Shown in pieces: positions 43,750-51,819 of a DNA stretch of 64,000 nt. The notes under the pieces were generated by a model. That model was given only the letters and a program-made list of their open reading frames with translations, was not told the origin of the DNA and did no database searches. This DNA comes from Thermoplasmata archaeon (lineage in GTDB: Archaea > Thermoplasmatota > Thermoplasmata > Lutacidiplasmatales > UBA184). Location of the stretch: NCBI GenBank assembly GCA_027306505.1, contig DAHUZP010000026.1, positions 124,001-188,000 on the forward strand, read 5' to 3'. The first letter of the stretch is position 1; every line of letters begins with the position of its first letter. Both the position numbers and the translations under genes were made by a program.

Positions 43750-45069
43750 CTAGCGCATCCCGGGCAGCGCCAGGCGTCGGGGCCAGCCCCGCAGGCGCCC
43801 GTGCGCGACACCACGGTCCTCCGGGGCCGGAGCTCGGAGCCGAGTGAGGAAGATCCAGATGGGGATCGCGAGGGCGATCGTGCCGAGCACGAGGAAGTAC
43901 CGGTGGAACAGGGCGAGCGTCAGGGGAGCGGAGCCCAGCAGGAGGAAGGTGAAGACGAGGTTCGAGAGGCGCCCGATGCCGAGGGCCATCTCCCTTCCCG
44001 TCGCGGCCGAGGGGAGCGACCCTGTGGGGAAGAGCGTGGTGTAGGCCCGAAGGAGGGCGACCTGGAGCCCCCCCGCGACCCCGGCGATCCCGAGCAGGGC
44101 GACCTGCCAGAGCTGCACGGTCACGCCGAGACCCCAGAGCCAACCGACGAAGACCAGGTAGCCCAGGAGGGCCGGGACCCAGGTGGTTCGACGGCGGTCC
44201 GCCCAACGGGCGGTGAGCGGGGCGACGACGGCGCCGAAGATCGAGACCACCGAGACGATGAGCCCGACGTCCAAGAGCGAGCGGTCGGCCAGGACGAAGA
44301 GGAAGAGGGGATAGACCACCCAGCTCGTGTCCGTGAAGCCGAGCAGCCCGTAGGCGACCGCGAACCGTCGGTACCCTCGGACACGGAAGGGCGAGGTCAC
44401 GGTCGAGCCGGAGCGGGCCGCGGGCCTGGGGAGGTCCAGGGACATGAGGAATGCCCCGAGGTAGAGCGTCGCCGCGAGGACGAAGACCGCAGGCAGGCCC
44501 AGCCCATGCTGCGCCGCGAGGAAGCCTCCCACCGCGGGCCCCACCACCCCGGCGAACCCGGGAAGCGCCACGCCGATGACGGTAATCTCCTGGATCTTCT
44601 TCCGGCCGTCGGTGAGGTCGTAGAGGTAGGTGTTGAAGGGGGGCCAGAAGAGGGCGAGCCCCAACCCCCAGGAAAGCCCCAGGAGTATGGGGTACCCGAA
44701 GGTCGAGAGGGAGACCTGGAAGGCCCCCAGGGCGAGAATGCCGACGGGCAGGAGCCGTGTGAACGAGGGGCCCCTCCAGCGCTGGAGGAGGAGGGGCGTG
44801 AACGCGAGGACCGAGAAGACCGGCACCAGCAGGAGGAGCAGGAAGGTGAGGGAGTCCCCTCCCAGTTCGTAGAGGTAGATCGGAACGAACGTCGAGCTCA
44901 GGCCGGAGGCGGTGAAGAAGAGCGCCGCGACGAGGAAGAGGAGTCGACCGGGGCCGGTGGGCAGCCAGTCGAGAAGGGCAGCCCCCCGGCCCTTCTGGCC
45001 GTCGCAGGCGAGGGCCCTCTCCGCCCCTCCCGCGGAGGGCCGCTCCCTGTCGGACGATGTCGTATCCAT
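43750..45069 (-). CDS. MFS transporter
   Basis: 439 residues with 12 predicted TM spans after a 45-residue polar N-terminus. Spans include LLFLVAALFFTASGLSSTFV and YPILLGLSWGLGLALFWPPF. ARWADRRRTTW is the loop motif of the second half. Sugar/nucleoside or drug substrate cannot be told apart. The start codon lies inside an inverted repeat (45068-45101) with a TTTATGTG box about 30 bp upstream, suggesting regulated transcription. Confidence 0.82.
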   Translation of the reverse strand: MDTTSSDRERPSAGGAERALACDGQKGRGAALLDWLPTGPGRLLFLVAALFFTASGLSSTFVPIYLYELGGDSLTFLLLLLVPVFSVLAFTPLLLQRWRGPSFTRLLPVGILALGAFQVSLSTFGYPILLGLSWGLGLALFWPPFNTYLYDLTDGRKKIQEITVIGVALPGFAGVVGPAVGGFLAAQHGLGLPAVFVLAATLYLGAFLMSLDLPRPAARSGSTVTSPFRVRGYRRFAVAYGLLGFTDTSWVVYPLFLFVLADRSLLDVGLIVSVVSIFGAVVAPLTARWADRRRTTWVPALLGYLVFVGWLWGLGVTVQLWQVALLGIAGVAGGLQVALLRAYTTLFPTGSLPSAATGREMALGIGRLSNLVFTFLLLGSAPLTLALFHRYFLVLGTIALAIPIWIFLTRLRAPAPEDRGVAHGRLRGWPRRLALPGMR

Positions 45070-45101
45070 GTGTATAATGTATGCAGAGGTCGCTTACACA
45101 T
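45068..45101. promoter_or_regulatory. Inverted repeat flanking an AT-rich promoter
   Basis: ATGTGTA (45068-45074) and TACACAT (45095-45101) form perfect 7-bp arms 20 bp apart. They enclose the start region of the leftward MFS gene, and the right arm abuts its TATA-like ACTTTATGTG. Inside lies TATAATGTATGC with two GTAT half-sites. This is the most AT-rich patch in the neighbourhood and looks like an operator. Confidence 0.45.
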
Positions 45102-45477
45102 AAAGTGGATTGGGCCCCTGCGGCGAGAGGCCCGCACGGCCGCCGCGTCCGCACCGTGGGCCCGGGACCCCCCTCGCCCTTCGGTGGTCGGGTCGGCGCC
45201 CGTCGGTCTCTGGGGTCCGCGACCTCCTGGGTCGGGGGCGCGGCCGCCTCGAACACACCGTTTTGAGGGGTTCGGTCCATCGTCCGAGCGGACCGGTCAT
45301 GTTCGTGGCTCCTGCCCCCTCCACCCCTCCCTCCTCCTGGGCCGAGGGGCTCCCCATCGGCCTCGCGCTGGCAGGGGCCCTGCCCCTGTTCCATGCGCGG
45401 GCGCCTCCCGCCCTTCTCACGCGCTGGCCCTACCTTCCTCCCCGAGGCCGCTTCCCTGTTCGAGGGACCGCTCCTCC
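45102..45477. other. GC-rich space between divergent MFS genes
   Basis: About 375 bp upstream of the rightward MFS gene. Open frames exist on both strands but their peptides are Pro/Arg/Gly-rich and overlap each other, as expected of non-coding GC-rich DNA. No promoter box stands out for the rightward gene. Confidence 0.4.
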
Positions 45478-46728
45478 ATGACGTCGGGTGGGCTCGGTCA
45501 GGGGGAAGGACCTCCCCAGGACGTGGAACGGACGCGGGGACCCTTCCGACGGATCGCCTACGTGCTCGCCGTGACCGCCTTCGGGGCCGGGCTTCCGACG
45601 CCGCTCTACTCGCTCTATCAGCAGCAGTATGGGTTCTCCTCGATCGTCCTCGCCGAGATCTTCGCCTCCTACACCGTGGGCGTGCTGCTCACCATGTTCT
45701 TCCTCGCTCCGCAGTCCGACGCCATCGGGACGCGGCCGGTCCTCTACATCGGGATGCTCCTCACGGCCCTCTCTGGCGTGGTCTTCATCGTCGCGAGCAG
45801 CATCCTGTGGCTCGCGCTCGCCCGCTTCATCTCGGGCCTTGCGGTGGGCGCCACCACCAGCACGGCCACCGTCTCGATGACCCATCGCGAACCGCGTCGG
45901 GACGAGCATCATGTCGCCCGGGTGTCGGTGGCGGCGAACTTCGGGGCCGTCGCGACGGGGGTCCTGCTCAGCAGCGCGACCGTCGCGTTCCTCCCGCATC
46001 CGGAGTCCCTGGTGTACGTCTACCTGATCGTCGCGTCGGCGGTGGGGATCTTCTTCGTGCGGATCACGCCGCCGCACCCCCATGCGAACCCGAACGGCAG
46101 GCCCCCGATCGAGCGGGTCCAGGTCCCGCGGTCCGTCCGACGGCCGTTCCTGGTCGCCGTGGGTGGTGTCGCCGCCTGCTACGCGATCTATGGCTACTTC
46201 GCCTCCCTCGCCCCCGCGGCGGTCCGGGAGGCGCTGAAGGTCCCGGGCTGGGAGGCCGCCGCGTTCGTCGCGGTGATGTTCGGGGGGGCTTCGCTCGTCC
46301 AGGTCCTCCTGGGTAAGGTCCGGGACCGCAACGCCCTCCTCATCGGCCTTCCGCTCCTCGCCATCGCTCTCGTGCTCTTCGTCCTCACTCTGCCCCTGGC
46401 TTCGATCCCCCTCCTGCTCGTCGCGGGCGCCCTCATGGGCATCGGGGTGGGCTACGTCTACATGGGAAGCGTGACGCTCGTCGACCGGGTCACGCCGAAG
46501 TCGATGGGCGCGGAGGTCCTCTCGGGATTCTATCTCGCGGGCTACCTCGCGCTCGCGGTCCCGACGCTCGGGCTCGCGGTGGTCGCCGACCAGCTGGGGC
46601 TCTCCGCCTCGGGGACGACCTTCGGGGTCGTGCTCGCCGTGTTCGTGGCGTTCATCTATCTCGCGACACGCTGGACACCTCTTCCTCCCGGAGGGGAGGG
46701 GCGGCCGACACCCAACGAGGGTCACTGA
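45478..46728 (+). CDS. MFS transporter
   Basis: 416 residues, 12 TM spans. RRIAYVLAVTAFGAGLPTPL opens span 1. LAPQSDAIGTRPVLYIGMLL is the loop 2-3 motif, with an Asp-x-x-Gly-x-Arg core. LARFISGLAVGATTSTATVS marks spans 4-5 with the Arg typical of antiporters. Probably a drug/metabolite efflux transporter. It is divergent from another MFS gene 409 bp away, so the two may share control, although the sequence between them gives no direct proof. Confidence 0.82.
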   Translation: MTSGGLGQGEGPPQDVERTRGPFRRIAYVLAVTAFGAGLPTPLYSLYQQQYGFSSIVLAEIFASYTVGVLLTMFFLAPQSDAIGTRPVLYIGMLLTALSGVVFIVASSILWLALARFISGLAVGATTSTATVSMTHREPRRDEHHVARVSVAANFGAVATGVLLSSATVAFLPHPESLVYVYLIVASAVGIFFVRITPPHPHANPNGRPPIERVQVPRSVRRPFLVAVGGVAACYAIYGYFASLAPAAVREALKVPGWEAAAFVAVMFGGASLVQVLLGKVRDRNALLIGLPLLAIALVLFVLTLPLASIPLLLVAGALMGIGVGYVYMGSVTLVDRVTPKSMGAEVLSGFYLAGYLALAVPTLGLAVVADQLGLSASGTTFGVVLAVFVAFIYLATRWTPLPPGGEGRPTPNEGH

Positions 46729-46889
46729 TCCATCGCTCGGTGGGTCCGAGGGCAATGCAGGGGCGGGTACCCCACCGTCAACCCGACCTCACGGAGCCCG
46801 CTTACCAGGTCCGGGGCTCAACATGGCAGCCCTGGGCGGGGCCGTCGCTCGACGCGCCGCCCTCCTAGGGGTGCACGAAGGAGCAGGCG

Positions 46890-47375
46890 ATGCTGGCGAA
46901 CCCACCGAAGCGAACGGTGACGACCTTGAGAACGACCGCTCCCACCTCGATGGGGGAGTACATGGACCGCGTCTTCGAGACGTTCCGGAACGAGATGCTC
47001 ACCGGGCTCCTTCCCCGTGGGGCCCTCTGGGAGTTCGGACCGGAGGGACGCTGGATGAACGCCCTCACGGACGTGGAGGACCGGGGCGGCTCCTACGAGG
47101 TCCGCGCCGACCTTCCTGGGGTCCGCAAGGAGGACATCGACCTCCGGATCCAGGGCCGCTGCCTCACCATCGAGGCGAAGGAGACCGCCTCGAAAGAGGA
47201 GAAGGGGAAGAACTTCGTTTCCCGGGAGCGCTCCTACGAGGGGTTCTGCCGGACGCTCGACCTGCCCGAGGACGTGATCGGGGAGAAGATCAGCGCACGG
47301 TACGAGAACGGCGTCCTCACCCTGAACCTGCCGAAGTCCCACCCGGAGCCGGAGAAGAAGATCCCGGTGAGCTGA
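46890..47375 (+). CDS. Small heat-shock protein (Hsp20 family)
   Basis: 161 residues. The alpha-crystallin domain spans about 60-150: SYEVRADLPGVRKEDIDLRI, LTIEAKE, and FCRTLDLPEDV with ARYENGVLTLNLPK near the end. The short tail KKIPVS contains an I-x-V anchor for oligomer assembly. Hsp20 binds unfolding proteins without ATP. GGAG lies eight bases before the ATG. No HSF-type operator was recognised. Convergent with the zinc-cluster gene. Confidence 0.92.
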   Translation: MLANPPKRTVTTLRTTAPTSMGEYMDRVFETFRNEMLTGLLPRGALWEFGPEGRWMNALTDVEDRGGSYEVRADLPGVRKEDIDLRIQGRCLTIEAKETASKEEKGKNFVSRERSYEGFCRTLDLPEDVIGEKISARYENGVLTLNLPKSHPEPEKKIPVS

Positions 47376-47468
47376 GGCGCGAGGAGGCTCGAGGGGGCTC
47401 CCTAGCGGAGCCAGTCCCCCAGGGGCCCCCCTTCGCCCTCCGCTCGGGAGGGGGAAGCGGGGGTCGCG

Positions 47469-48107
47469 CTAGGCGTAGCCCGGGAGAGCGCCCGGCCCGT
47501 CCTTGGGACCGGGGCGTGGAGGGGCGGGTCCCGGGGGCAGGTGCTCCGTCGGTTCCCCCGACCCGGGGATGCCGTGGCCCCGAGCGTGGCGCGTCCGGCA
47601 GATCTGGCACATCCGCCGGTCGCAGCAGTCGCACTCGCTCACGTTCGGGGTCGGAAGGTGGCAGGAGGGGCACATGTCCTTCGCGTTCCAGGCCTGGGCG
47701 AGGACCTGGAGCACGCAACGGGAGAGGCCCACGTAGGCTTGGAGCACCGCGGGGTGGTCGTGGGGGACGGCGCGGGAGAACTCGAGCACCGGGACCAGGG
47801 CGCCTTCCGCGAGGAACACGCCGACCCTCCACTCCACCCCTTCGGCCAGGCCCTTGAGGAGGACCATGGGCTCCCCACCGGGTCCTCGGGAGGTGAGGGG
47901 GGTCGCAGGAGCGACGTTGGTCGGGGATTCGAGGGGGGTCTCGGTGGGCTCGGGGGTCACCACCCGGACGTTGACCCGGTGGAGATCGTCATCGGAGGAC
48001 GGCGAGGACGGGCCCTTCCCGCCCGTCGACTTCGAGGTGGACGGGTCCCCCGACTCCTTCGACGTGCTCCCTTCTCCGGTCCCCTCTTCGAGGTTGGACC
48101 TCCGCAT
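47469..48107 (-). CDS. Zinc-cluster protein, uncharacterised
   Basis: 212 residues from the ATG before RRSNLEEGTGE. The first 80 are Ser/Thr/Pro-rich and disordered. A small alpha-beta core follows (VEWRVGVFLAEGALVPVLEF, LQAYVGLSRCVLQVLAQAWN). Then two Cys knuckles: CPSC and CDCCDRRMCQIC with nearby His (RHARGHG), likely binding two zincs, and a Pro-rich end. The start lies inside the palindrome at 48103-48114. An upstream start at 48167 is possible. Divergent from the KaiC-like gene; possibly a regulator or partner of it. Confidence 0.6.
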   Translation of the reverse strand: MRRSNLEEGTGEGSTSKESGDPSTSKSTGGKGPSSPSSDDDLHRVNVRVVTPEPTETPLESPTNVAPATPLTSRGPGGEPMVLLKGLAEGVEWRVGVFLAEGALVPVLEFSRAVPHDHPAVLQAYVGLSRCVLQVLAQAWNAKDMCPSCHLPTPNVSECDCCDRRMCQICRTRHARGHGIPGSGEPTEHLPPGPAPPRPGPKDGPGALPGYA

Positions 48108-48114
48108 TAATGCG
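48103..48114. promoter_or_regulatory. Perfect 12-bp palindrome at the zinc-cluster gene start
   Basis: CGCATTAATGCG spans the ATG of the leftward gene. A bound dimer here would block initiation or, if the start is further downstream, occupy a TATA position. Confidence 0.45.
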
Positions 48115-48119
48115 TGAGG

Positions 48120-48133
48120 TATGCTTAAGCATA
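48120..48133. promoter_or_regulatory. Perfect 14-bp palindrome TATGCTTAAGCATA
   Basis: The symmetric sequence lies five bases beyond the 12-bp palindrome, between divergent genes. Its CTTAAG core could act as a TATA box in both directions or the whole could be a dimeric regulator site. Shared half-sites (GCAT/ATGC) with the neighbouring palindrome suggest one protein may bind both. Confidence 0.5.
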
Positions 48134-48348
48134 GCGTGGTCAGTCGCGCGCCGGTCCCGTGCTCCAAGGGGTCGTGGGACGGCCCCGCGAACGCGAGCGA
48201 CCAGGACGGGCGTTGACGGGTGGAGGCGAATGTGGAGGCGCTGCCCGGGGCGGGCCTTCCTCCGTGTCAGCTCTTCCGCTCAGGCTCCTGTTGCGCGTCA
48301 AGCTACGTCCACACGCTGATTATGACGCACCTCGCCCGTCTTCCGGAC

Positions 48349-50004
48349 ATGTCGGCCGTCGCACTTCCACCGGGCGTCTCCCGTCCGACCTCGGTCCTTC
48401 CAAAGGGGCTCTCGGTCTCGGGAGCGGTTGCGTCCGCGTCCGTCTTGGAGCCGGGGCGGGCCTCCGCGCTGCAGCTTCCGCCCGAGCTCGCCCGGTTCTT
48501 CACCGGGACGACCCCTCGCACGCTGTGCATCCGGGGGGCCCCTGGGACCGGGAAGACCACCCTCGCTCTCGAGATCGCTGACTTCCTCGGAGCGCGGGCG
48601 GTGGTCGCGAGCTCGGTACCTCGTCCCATCCTGCTCGAGCAGTTCCCATGGGTCTCGGGCTCCCGCTCGTCGAGGATCGAGGTCTTGGACCTCTCGGGGC
48701 CCGACACCTACGGGCCCGCTGATGCGCCCAGGCGCGAACGGCCGGAAGGGACGATCGGGCCCGTGGGGCAAGGGTCCCCCGGCCGCGGGCCCTGCCCCTC
48801 GGTCCAGCGGATGCTCCGGAGGATCCTCCAGGACGTGGACGGCGCACCGAAGATGCTGGTCATCGACTCCTGGGAAGGCTGCCTGCAAGGGCTCATCGGG
48901 CCGAGGGCGCCTGTGCCCACGGATCCCATCGCGTGCGGCGATGTGGAGCGCACCTTCCTTGGAGAGGCTCTCGCGAGGGGTTCCCACGTGGTCATCGTAG
49001 CGGAGCGGAACGAGCCCGGCCCGCTCGACTATGTCACCGACGGGGCCCTTCTCCTCTCCTCCTCGGAGTTCGAGGGCCGGGAAGAGCGCTGGCTCTCCCT
49101 AGGCAAGCTGCGGGGCACGCGACTGGAGAACTCCTCCTACCCTTTCACCCTGGAAGGCGGGCGGTTCCGGACCCTGCTGCCGGTCCCCATTCGCCCGCGC
49201 AGGGCGGATCCGTGGGGCGAAGATGCCCCGGACCCTGAGCCGACGGAAGCGTCCCTCTGGCCGGGCTCGTCGGCCTTTGCCCGCTGGTTCGGACGCCTCC
49301 TTCCCGCGCGTTGCACCCTTCTGGAGGCGGACAGCGAGACCCCGGAGCCCGTCCTCTGGACGATCGTGTCGCCCATGGCCCGGGCGACGCTACGCGGTGG
49401 CGGCCGCGTCGTGGTCCGCCCACCGCCCAGTCTCTCAGGCGTCGAGGTCTGGGAGGACCTTTCCCGAGCGGCCCCGACCGGGGCGCTCTCCACCCGGCTC
49501 CGCATCGCTTCCCCTCGGCCGCACCCGCTGCCCTCGGGGTCCCCGGAGAGCGTCTTCTTCGGGCCCGTCGACCGTCTGCGGACCTTCCTCTCCGAGCCGG
49601 AGGCGACCACGATGTCCTCTCGGGACATCCTCTGGAGGGAGATCGCGGACTTCCTCCGAGACCACGGACCGGAGGCGGGGCACCACCTGGTCCTCGCCTT
49701 CCCCGACACCGGCCTGGGGCTGGAGGGGGAGGGGGCTCCAGGACGCGCCGTGGACCCATTCCTGAGCCTGCCTTCCGACGAGGAGCGAGCGGAAGCCGGC
49801 TACGGAGTGGTCCTCATCATGCGGATGGAGGACCCGAACGTGACCCGCCTCCGAGCGCGCTGCACCACGCACCTCCTCGTCCGCACGTTCCGGGGCCGAC
49901 TCTTCCTCTATGGCGTTCGCCCATGGACCCCGCTCCTCGTTCCCGCCCCGAGCGAGGCGGGCGCAGAGGGGGCCGAGCCCTACGGGCTCCTCCCGGTGCT
50001 CTGA
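48349..50004 (+). CDS. KaiC/GvpD-like RecA-superfamily ATPase
   Basis: 551 residues from the ATG 27 bp after a GATTATGA box (leaderless); ATGs or a GTG upstream are possible. Walker A GAPGTGKTTLALEIA is at about 63-77 and Walker B MLVIDSWEG follows. HVVIVAERNEPGPLDYVTDGAL is the sensor strand typical of KaiC-like archaeal ATPases, and GRLFLYGVRPW closes the C-terminal domain, which has its own alpha-beta part (RDILWREIADFLRDHGPEAG). The layout resembles GvpD, a regulator in haloarchaea, but no gas-vesicle gene is present. Followed by a small gene 41 bp downstream. Confidence 0.75.
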   Translation: MSAVALPPGVSRPTSVLPKGLSVSGAVASASVLEPGRASALQLPPELARFFTGTTPRTLCIRGAPGTGKTTLALEIADFLGARAVVASSVPRPILLEQFPWVSGSRSSRIEVLDLSGPDTYGPADAPRRERPEGTIGPVGQGSPGRGPCPSVQRMLRRILQDVDGAPKMLVIDSWEGCLQGLIGPRAPVPTDPIACGDVERTFLGEALARGSHVVIVAERNEPGPLDYVTDGALLLSSSEFEGREERWLSLGKLRGTRLENSSYPFTLEGGRFRTLLPVPIRPRRADPWGEDAPDPEPTEASLWPGSSAFARWFGRLLPARCTLLEADSETPEPVLWTIVSPMARATLRGGGRVVVRPPPSLSGVEVWEDLSRAAPTGALSTRLRIASPRPHPLPSGSPESVFFGPVDRLRTFLSEPEATTMSSRDILWREIADFLRDHGPEAGHHLVLAFPDTGLGLEGEGAPGRAVDPFLSLPSDEERAEAGYGVVLIMRMEDPNVTRLRARCTTHLLVRTFRGRLFLYGVRPWTPLLVPAPSEAGAEGAEPYGLLPVL

Positions 50005-50045
50005 GGGAAGAGGGCGCGTCTCGTTCGAGGTCCTGAGGAGGAGAG

Positions 50046-50627
50046 ATGAGGGAAAGGGGCCGGGGGGCCCGTGCCCGGGTCGGGGATGCCGTCGAGGACA
50101 GCGGCACGCTGGTGCTCCCGAGCGAGTTCGAGGTCCACGTGTTCCAGAACCCGCGCGGGCGCTGGACCTACGTCTACCGGGAGGTGCTCAGCCCACCCGA
50201 CCATGCCCGGGCCCGCGAACTGCTCGACCACACGCTCGCGGTCGGGCGCGCGCTCGCTGGCGACGGGATCGAGGTCGAGGGGGCCCTCGATCCCTATGGG
50301 CATGTCGAGGTCCGCCTCACCTCGGAGGACGCTCGACCGGTGGACGTCCTGCGCTCGCTCACGGTCGAGCTCACCTTGCAGCTCGCCGAGCGGGGAGGGC
50401 GCCGGGAGGTCGGTCGCGCGTGGGGGCTCGTCTCGGAGATCCGCTCCCACGAGCACGACCGCACGACCGGCGGCCTGAGGGGGCGCTCGAGAGCCCGGGC
50501 CGCTCGGCACGCGAAGCCTCCGCGTCCTCTCCCGGCCTGGCTGAAGCGCGTGGAGCTCTGGAGCGAGGGCCATCGCCCGGGCCGTCATGGCCGTGCCCGC
50601 TCCGCTCGGTCCTCGGCGGAGATCTGA
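50046..50627 (+). CDS. Hypothetical protein downstream of KaiC-like ATPase
   Basis: 193 residues, not recognised. A beta-alpha core, with LPSEFEVHVFQNPRGRWTYV, a long helix DHARARELLDHTLAVGRALA and GHVEVRLTSEDARPVDVLRS, leads to a very basic C-terminus (RGRSRARAARHAKPPRPLP and RHGRARSARSS) that could bind nucleic acid. GGAGGAGAG stands directly before the ATG. Probably cotranscribed with the ATPase. Confidence 0.6.
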   Translation: MRERGRGARARVGDAVEDSGTLVLPSEFEVHVFQNPRGRWTYVYREVLSPPDHARARELLDHTLAVGRALAGDGIEVEGALDPYGHVEVRLTSEDARPVDVLRSLTVELTLQLAERGGRREVGRAWGLVSEIRSHEHDRTTGGLRGRSRARAARHAKPPRPLPAWLKRVELWSEGHRPGRHGRARSARSSAEI

Positions 50628-50778
50628 CCGTGGACCGCGGACCCTGGAGGGTCCTGCCGACGGGGCGTCCACGGGGTGGACCGACCTTCACCGCCGAGTC
50701 ATAGCCAGGCCCGGGGTGGTCCTGGCGAGGGAGGACCGATCGTCGGTACGACGTCGCCTGGATCGGAAGGACGGGTCG

Positions 50779-51162
50779 ATGATGGAGCATCGTCGTCTGA
50801 ACGTCGGGACCGTCTTCGAGAACGGTCCTCCCTCCCACACCTCGGTGGAGATCGACGGCGAAGAGCTCGCGAAGCTTCGGACCTCTCCGGTCCGAGAGGT
50901 CCAGACCGGTTCATGGGCGATGGTCACCCAGGACCGTACGCTCTTCCATTGCGCCGGGGACCGGCCGTTCGTGGTCTACACCTTAGAGGAGTACCTGGAT
51001 GAGCCGGCCCGGCGGGTGGCCCGACTGGAGCGCTACGGGTCCTGGGGCGAGCTCATGGAGGACCATCCGGACCTCGCCCAACGCGTGGGACCGTCGAAGC
51101 GCGCGGAGGGAACGGTCGGGGCTCCCGTGCCCCGCGAGCCCGGTGTCGCGATCCCGCTCTAG
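50779..51162 (+). CDS. Hypothetical small protein
   Basis: 127 residues, not recognised. A beta-rich core is visible (HTSVEIDGEELAKLRTSP, SWAMVTQDRTLFHCAGDRPF, VVYTLEEYLDEPARRVARLE), followed by a helix and a Pro-rich end. A second ATG directly follows the first. Position after the KaiC-like gene and its partner suggests the same transcript, with a 150-bp gap. Confidence 0.5.
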   Translation: MMEHRRLNVGTVFENGPPSHTSVEIDGEELAKLRTSPVREVQTGSWAMVTQDRTLFHCAGDRPFVVYTLEEYLDEPARRVARLERYGSWGELMEDHPDLAQRVGPSKRAEGTVGAPVPREPGVAIPL

Positions 51163-51193
51163 AGGCGGTCCCTTAGGGCCCCCGGCGGGGACT

Positions 51194-51736
51194 TCAGAGG
51201 ATCTTCGCGTGGATGGAGTTGAGCGGTCGGAACCCACGCTTCGCATAGAAGCGGACCGCGATCTGGTTCTGGGCCGGGAACTCCGCCGTCACGATCCCCG
51301 CTCCGCGCTCCTTCAGGAGCCGGACCGTCTCGGCGAGCATGTACTCTCCCATGTTCTTGCGCCGGTAGGCGGGGAGCAGGTAGATGTCGAGGATGACCCC
51401 CTCCGTTTCGGGGGTGTAGAAGATCCGGTCCCGCAGGGCCGCGCGCGCGACCCCGACGACCCGTCCCTGGTCCGGTCCGGTCCCTTCGCCGGCGAGGATC
51501 AGCATCCGCGGGTCCTTCATGCCGAGCTCCAGCACCTTCGCGGCCTGAGGCTCTGCATCGGTCCGGACCTTGAGCAGCGGGTCGAACTCCTCGTTCAGTC
51601 GCTTGAGCCGGACGAGCAGACCGGCGAGGGCCGGCACGTCCTCCGCCCGGGCCGGGCGCACGACGAGGCGGCGGGACCCCTCCTTCTGGCTCGCGGCGGC
51701 CTCTTCGATGAATCCAGCAGCTCTGGTCTCTGACAT
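51194..51736 (-). CDS. GNAT family N-acetyltransferase
   Basis: 180 residues. LVVRPARAEDVPALAGLLVRL is the GNAT start. ILDIYLLPAYRRKNMGEYML is motif A with a degenerate loop (Arg-Arg-Lys-Asn-Met-Gly), and QNQIAVRFYAKRGFRPLNS is motif B with the Asn-Tyr pair. Substrate unknown. It precedes malic enzyme on the same strand (reading order enzyme then GNAT) with an 83-bp gap, so cotranscription is possible. Confidence 0.85.
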   Translation of the reverse strand: MSETRAAGFIEEAAASQKEGSRRLVVRPARAEDVPALAGLLVRLKRLNEEFDPLLKVRTDAEPQAAKVLELGMKDPRMLILAGEGTGPDQGRVVGVARAALRDRIFYTPETEGVILDIYLLPAYRRKNMGEYMLAETVRLLKERGAGIVTAEFPAQNQIAVRFYAKRGFRPLNSIHAKIL

Positions 51737-51819
51737 CTTCCTTCTCCGTTCCTCTCTCGCAATCGTGTGGACGTCCGCTCGGTCCCGGTCCTAGGCTTCC
51801 TGCTCCGGGGGGGAGCGTG

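Noticed and set aside
43801-45477. Open frame extending the rightward MFS gene upstream by 559 codons
   Set aside because: It is antisense to another MFS gene, is highly charged without structure, and the MFS protein begins naturally at the ATG at 45478.
45110-45481. Possible 123-codon gene between the two MFS genes
   Set aside because: Pro/Arg/Gly-rich, overlaps other random frames and lacks promoter and ribosome site.
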